From positions 1-7,004 of the forward strand of contig JAFSQZ010000021.1 of assembly GCA_017446355.1 (NCBI GenBank): a stretch of DNA of 7,004 bases. The letters are read 5' to 3'. The notes under the pieces were generated by a model, which saw nothing but the letters and a program-made list of their open reading frames with translations, made no database searches and had not been told where the DNA came from. This stretch comes from Neisseriaceae bacterium. Its GTDB lineage: Bacteria; Pseudomonadota; Gammaproteobacteria; Burkholderiales; Neisseriaceae. The position numbers were made by a program, and so were the translations under genes. Positions 4,946 through 7,004 of the stretch are shown one piece after another (positions within the stretch are counted from its first letter, which is position 1; the number at the start of each line of letters is the position of its first letter).

Positions 4946-6019
4946 ATGAAAGCTATGGTTTATTACGGTAAAGGCGATATTCGTTTTGAAGAACGCCCTA
5001 ATCCCACCATTATTGAACCAACTGATGCGATTATTCGCTTAGTAAAAACCACCATCTGCGGTACCGATTTAGGTATTTGGCATGGTAAAAACCCTGAAAT
5101 TGAACAAGTAGCCAAAGAAAAAACTGGCAGTTTTAACGGCAGAATTCTCGGACACGAAGGTATCGGTATCGTGGAAGAAGTAGGTTCTGCCGTTACTCGT
5201 TGGAAAAAAGGTGATAAAGTCATCATCGCTTGTACTGCACACTGCGGTAAATGCGAAAACTGCCAAAAACAATTGTATGCACACTGCCAAAGCGAAGGCG
5301 GTAGCTGGATTATGGGCTATATGATTGACGGCACACATGCTGAATATGTACGCACACCTTGGGCGGACAACTCTTTATTCCCATTGCCAGAAGATTTAGA
5401 CACTGATACTGCTGTATTGTTGTCTGACATTCTGCCAACAGGTCATGAAATCGGCGTGCAATATGGTCAAGTAAAACCAGGTGAAACCATTGCCATCATT
5501 GGCGCAGGTCCTGTTGGTATGTCAGTATTATTGACTTCTCAACTATACTCTCCTGCCAACATCATTATGATTGACTTGGACGATAACCGTTTAGCAATGG
5601 CAAAAGAAATGGGTGCAACCCATACCATCAATTCAGGCAAAGTTGACGCTGTGGCAGAAGTGATGAAAATCACTGGCGGTCGCGGTGTAGATTGCTCAAT
5701 TGAAGCCGTAGGTTATCCTGCAACATTTGATATTTGCCAACGCATTGTTAAAGAAGGCGGTCGCTTGGCAAACGTAGGTGTACACGGTCAACCAGTTAAT
5801 TTAGAAATTGAAAAACTGTGGATTAAAAATATGAACATCTCTATGGGTTTAGTAAATTGTAACACCACAGATATGTTGCTCAAATCTTGCTGCTCTGGCA
5901 AATTAAAACCAGGCAAATTAGCAACTCACCACTTCAAATTCTCTGAAATGGAAGAAGCTTACAAAGTATTTGAAAAAGCAGCAGACCACAAAGCCATTAA
6001 AGTGATGATTGAATACTAA
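4946..6019 (+). CDS. Zinc-dependent, NAD-type alcohol dehydrogenase (medium-chain family)
   Basis: A 357-residue cytoplasmic MDR enzyme expected to interconvert an alcohol and its aldehyde or ketone. Catalytic zinc ligands are visible: Cys38 in TTICGTD, His70-Glu71 in GHEGIG, and probably Asp161 in LLSDILPTGHE. The structural zinc set is complete: Cys100, Cys103, Cys106 and Cys114 in the C-x2-C-x2-C-x7-C pattern. The Rossmann motif GAGPVG is at 186-191, and Asp210 at the end of the second strand (IIMID) points to NAD rather than NADP. Between Cys38 and His70 there are about 10 more residues than in typical short ADHs of this family. It is divergent from the heme operon and appears monocistronic, ending in a strong terminator. 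The substrate cannot be read from sequence; a primary or secondary short-chain alcohol is likely. Confidence 0.93.
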   Translation: MKAMVYYGKGDIRFEERPNPTIIEPTDAIIRLVKTTICGTDLGIWHGKNPEIEQVAKEKTGSFNGRILGHEGIGIVEEVGSAVTRWKKGDKVIIACTAHCGKCENCQKQLYAHCQSEGGSWIMGYMIDGTHAEYVRTPWADNSLFPLPEDLDTDTAVLLSDILPTGHEIGVQYGQVKPGETIAIIGAGPVGMSVLLTSQLYSPANIIMIDLDDNRLAMAKEMGATHTINSGKVDAVAEVMKITGGRGVDCSIEAVGYPATFDICQRIVKEGGRLANVGVHGQPVNLEIEKLWIKNMNISMGLVNCNTTDMLLKSCCSGKLKPGKLATHHFKFSEMEEAYKVFEKAADHKAIKVMIEY

Positions 6020-6044
6020 TTCATTGTTTTAACACTGTTTTGTG

Positions 6045-6080
6045 AAAAAAAAAAGACGGTTGAAAAACCGTCTTTTTTTA
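6045..6080 (+). terminator. Intrinsic terminator after the alcohol dehydrogenase gene
   Basis: AGACGGTT (6054-6061), a GAAA tetraloop, AACCGTCT (6066-6073), then a run of T to 6079. A run of ten A precedes it, extending the stem and giving it some capacity in the reverse direction. It begins 26 bases after the stop codon. Confidence 0.92.
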
Positions 6081-6092
6081 TGGAAAAACAGT

Positions 6093-6104
6093 TTCAGGCA
6101 GCCT
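6093..6104 (-). repeat. DNA uptake sequence
   Basis: The minus strand has an exact AGGCTGCCTGAA. The plus-strand Kingella-type reading has one mismatch (AGGCAGCCTAAA), so this site favours the Simonsiella-type dialect. It lies between the two terminators. Confidence 0.8.
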
Positions 6105-6114
6105 AAAAATCAAA

Positions 6115-6155
6115 ACAAACAGCGTAAGCAACAAACTTGCCCACGCTGTTTTTTA
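6115..6155. terminator. Second, probably bidirectional terminator between convergent genes
   Basis: AACAGCGT (6118-6125) pairs with ACGCTGTT (6143-6150). Inside, GCAA (6128-6131) pairs with TTGC (6137-6140) across a small internal loop. A T-run follows on the plus strand (6149-6154), and a U-rich tail follows on the minus strand. It can end transcripts of the Sel1-repeat gene and act as a backstop for the dehydrogenase gene. Confidence 0.75.
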
Positions 6156-6237
6156 TTGAAACAAACATCTGCCAAACTCAATTTATAAGCAGAAAATATT
6201 TACAAAACAACAAGTTATTCTTTATTTCACCTTATCA

Positions 6238-6912
6238 TTAGCGGAAAAAAGAAGGTGATTCACTTCGCTTTTTAATTTCTTCAAATAATTGGCAGCAGCC
6301 TTGATGACCTAACTTACAGCCTTTGTTTGAAAATCTTGCTGCAATTGCTTCCTTATTTGCATATTTTCGCACGCCTATGCCTTTCAAATACATAACACTA
6401 ACATCATAGCATGCTTGTTTGTGTTCGCTAGAACAGGCTGTTTCATACAACATAAGTGCTTGGGTTTTATCTTTTTTCACACCTTGACCGTCATAGTACA
6501 TTGTGCCAAGATTGTGGCAACTGGCTCCATCACCGCGATCGCAGCCGCGTTGATACAATTCAGCGGCGCGTTTCTTATCTTTTTTCACGCCTTCGCCTTT
6601 GTTGTATTTCACGCCAAGATTAAAGCACGCACCCACAAACTCGCCTTCACAGGCTTTTTCAAGTAATTGAGCGGTCATTTTTTTATCTTGTGGCACACCA
6701 CGCCCTTCATCATACAATTCACTAAGCAAAGCACAAGCAGGGGCAACATCGTCATTACAACTTTGCTCAAACGCTTGTGCGGCTTGTGCATAATCACCTT
6801 TTTTATAGGCGTTAATACCTTTTTCCAACAAGGCTTTTCCATTATCAGCCATAGCCATTGGACTTAATGCCAAAGCAACAACAGCACCAACAATTAAAGA
6901 TTTGTATTTCAT
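6238..6912 (-). CDS. Secreted cysteine-rich Sel1-repeat (Hcp-like) protein
   Basis: A 224-residue periplasmic or secreted repeat protein. A signal peptide (residues 1-22, MKYKSLIV...SPMAMA) precedes the mature start DNGKALLE. After a first TPR-like helix pair, Sel1 repeats follow, with LYDEGRGVPQDKK, KYNKGEGVKKDKK, MYYDGQGVKKDKT and MYLKGIGV. Cysteine pairs spaced C-x7-C occur at 52/60, 88/96, 124/132, 160/168 and 199/207. This is the pattern of Helicobacter Hcp proteins, where each pair forms a disulfide. Such proteins act as binding scaffolds; the partner is unknown. I chose ATG at 6912 over TTG at 6930 because GGAG lies 8 bases before it and it gives a clean signal peptide. It converges on the dehydrogenase gene. 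Its own promoter is not clear and may lie past the window edge. Cys206 is an extra, unpaired cysteine. Confidence 0.9.
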   Translation of the reverse strand: MKYKSLIVGAVVALALSPMAMADNGKALLEKGINAYKKGDYAQAAQAFEQSCNDDVAPACALLSELYDEGRGVPQDKKMTAQLLEKACEGEFVGACFNLGVKYNKGEGVKKDKKRAAELYQRGCDRGDGASCHNLGTMYYDGQGVKKDKTQALMLYETACSSEHKQACYDVSVMYLKGIGVRKYANKEAIAARFSNKGCKLGHQGCCQLFEEIKKRSESPSFFR

Positions 6913-6944
6913 TTCTAATACTCCAAACAAAAGTTAAAAATTTA

Positions 6945-6961
6945 TTTCAGGCAGCCTGAAA
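6945..6961. repeat. DNA uptake sequence, palindromic form
   Basis: TTTCAGGCAGCCTGAAA holds AGGCAGCCTGAA on the plus strand (6949-6960) and AGGCTGCCTGAA on the minus strand. It lies 32 bases upstream of the Sel1-repeat gene's start codon. Confidence 0.85.
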
Positions 6962-6968
6962 TTACATC

Positions 6969-7004
6969 GTCATTGCGAGCCTTGCAACGCAAGGCGTGGC
7001 AATC
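6969..7004 (-). repeat. REP-like dispersed palindromic repeat, copy 2
   Basis: Read on the minus strand it begins GATTGCCACGC and ends CTCGCAATGAC, like the copy at 1327-1365. The inside is a perfect hairpin, GCCTTGC-GTT-GCAAGGC. It is followed after exactly 7 bases by a DUS palindrome, as in copy 1. The outer boundary coincides with the window end, so it may extend further. Confidence 0.8.

Noticed and set aside
6054..6073. GACGGT/ACCGTC as a possible Neisseria-type DUS (GCCGTCTGAA)
   Set aside because: Only the GTCT core matches; the sequence is a perfect hairpin with a GAAA loop and T-run, so it is a terminator.
6913..6930. TTG start six codons upstream of the Sel1-repeat gene ATG
   Set aside because: The GGAG ribosome binding site lies inside this extension, and ATG 6912 gives a clean signal peptide.
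1..7004. CRISPR arrays, tRNA or rRNA genes, insertion sequences, phage genes
   Set aside because: I saw no regularly spaced repeats, no RNA gene signatures and no transposase or integrase-like frames on either strand.

Overview
The window looks like chromosomal DNA of a low-GC member of the Neisseriaceae. The best clue is a dense set of DNA uptake sequences (DUS) built on AGGCTGCCTGAA and its near-palindromic partner AGGCAGCCTGAA. Wherever a site reads as only one dialect, it is the form I know from Simonsiella muelleri rather than the Kingella form, so a Simonsiella-like oral neisserial is my best guess. I see no RNA gene, CRISPR array, transposase or phage gene.

Positions 1-4492, all on the minus strand, form an apparent iron/heme acquisition operon. 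In transcription order it holds a TonB-dependent outer-membrane receptor (4492-2525), a HemS/HmuS-type cytoplasmic heme-handling protein (2474-1404), an HmuT-type periplasmic binding protein (1264-470), an unrecognised small gene (429-214), and a second unrecognised gene that runs off the left edge. Both small genes look frameshifted: each continues as plausible protein in another frame after a short apparent insertion. The operon is preceded by a good sigma70-like promoter with a Fur-box-like sequence at the predicted transcription start. This fits a design where heme or an iron chelate is imported through the receptor, captured in the periplasm, moved by an ABC permease/ATPase (not in the window) and handled by HmuS. 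DUS sit in two of the operon's gaps, one of which also carries a REP-like palindrome.

Positions 4493-4945 are an AT-rich divergent control region with several dyads. Positions 4946-6019 on the plus strand encode a zinc-dependent, NAD-type medium-chain alcohol dehydrogenase with its own strong ribosome binding site, followed by a strong intrinsic terminator (6045-6080). A second, apparently bidirectional terminator (6115-6155) separates it from a convergent minus-strand gene.

Positions 6912-6238 encode a secreted, cysteine-rich Sel1-repeat protein of the Hcp type, with cysteine pairs placed every 36 residues. Upstream of it, at the right edge, lies a second copy of the REP-like element joined to a DUS, in the opposite orientation to the copy inside the operon. 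The two copies share an exact 7-nt gap between REP and DUS, which suggests a composite dispersed repeat.
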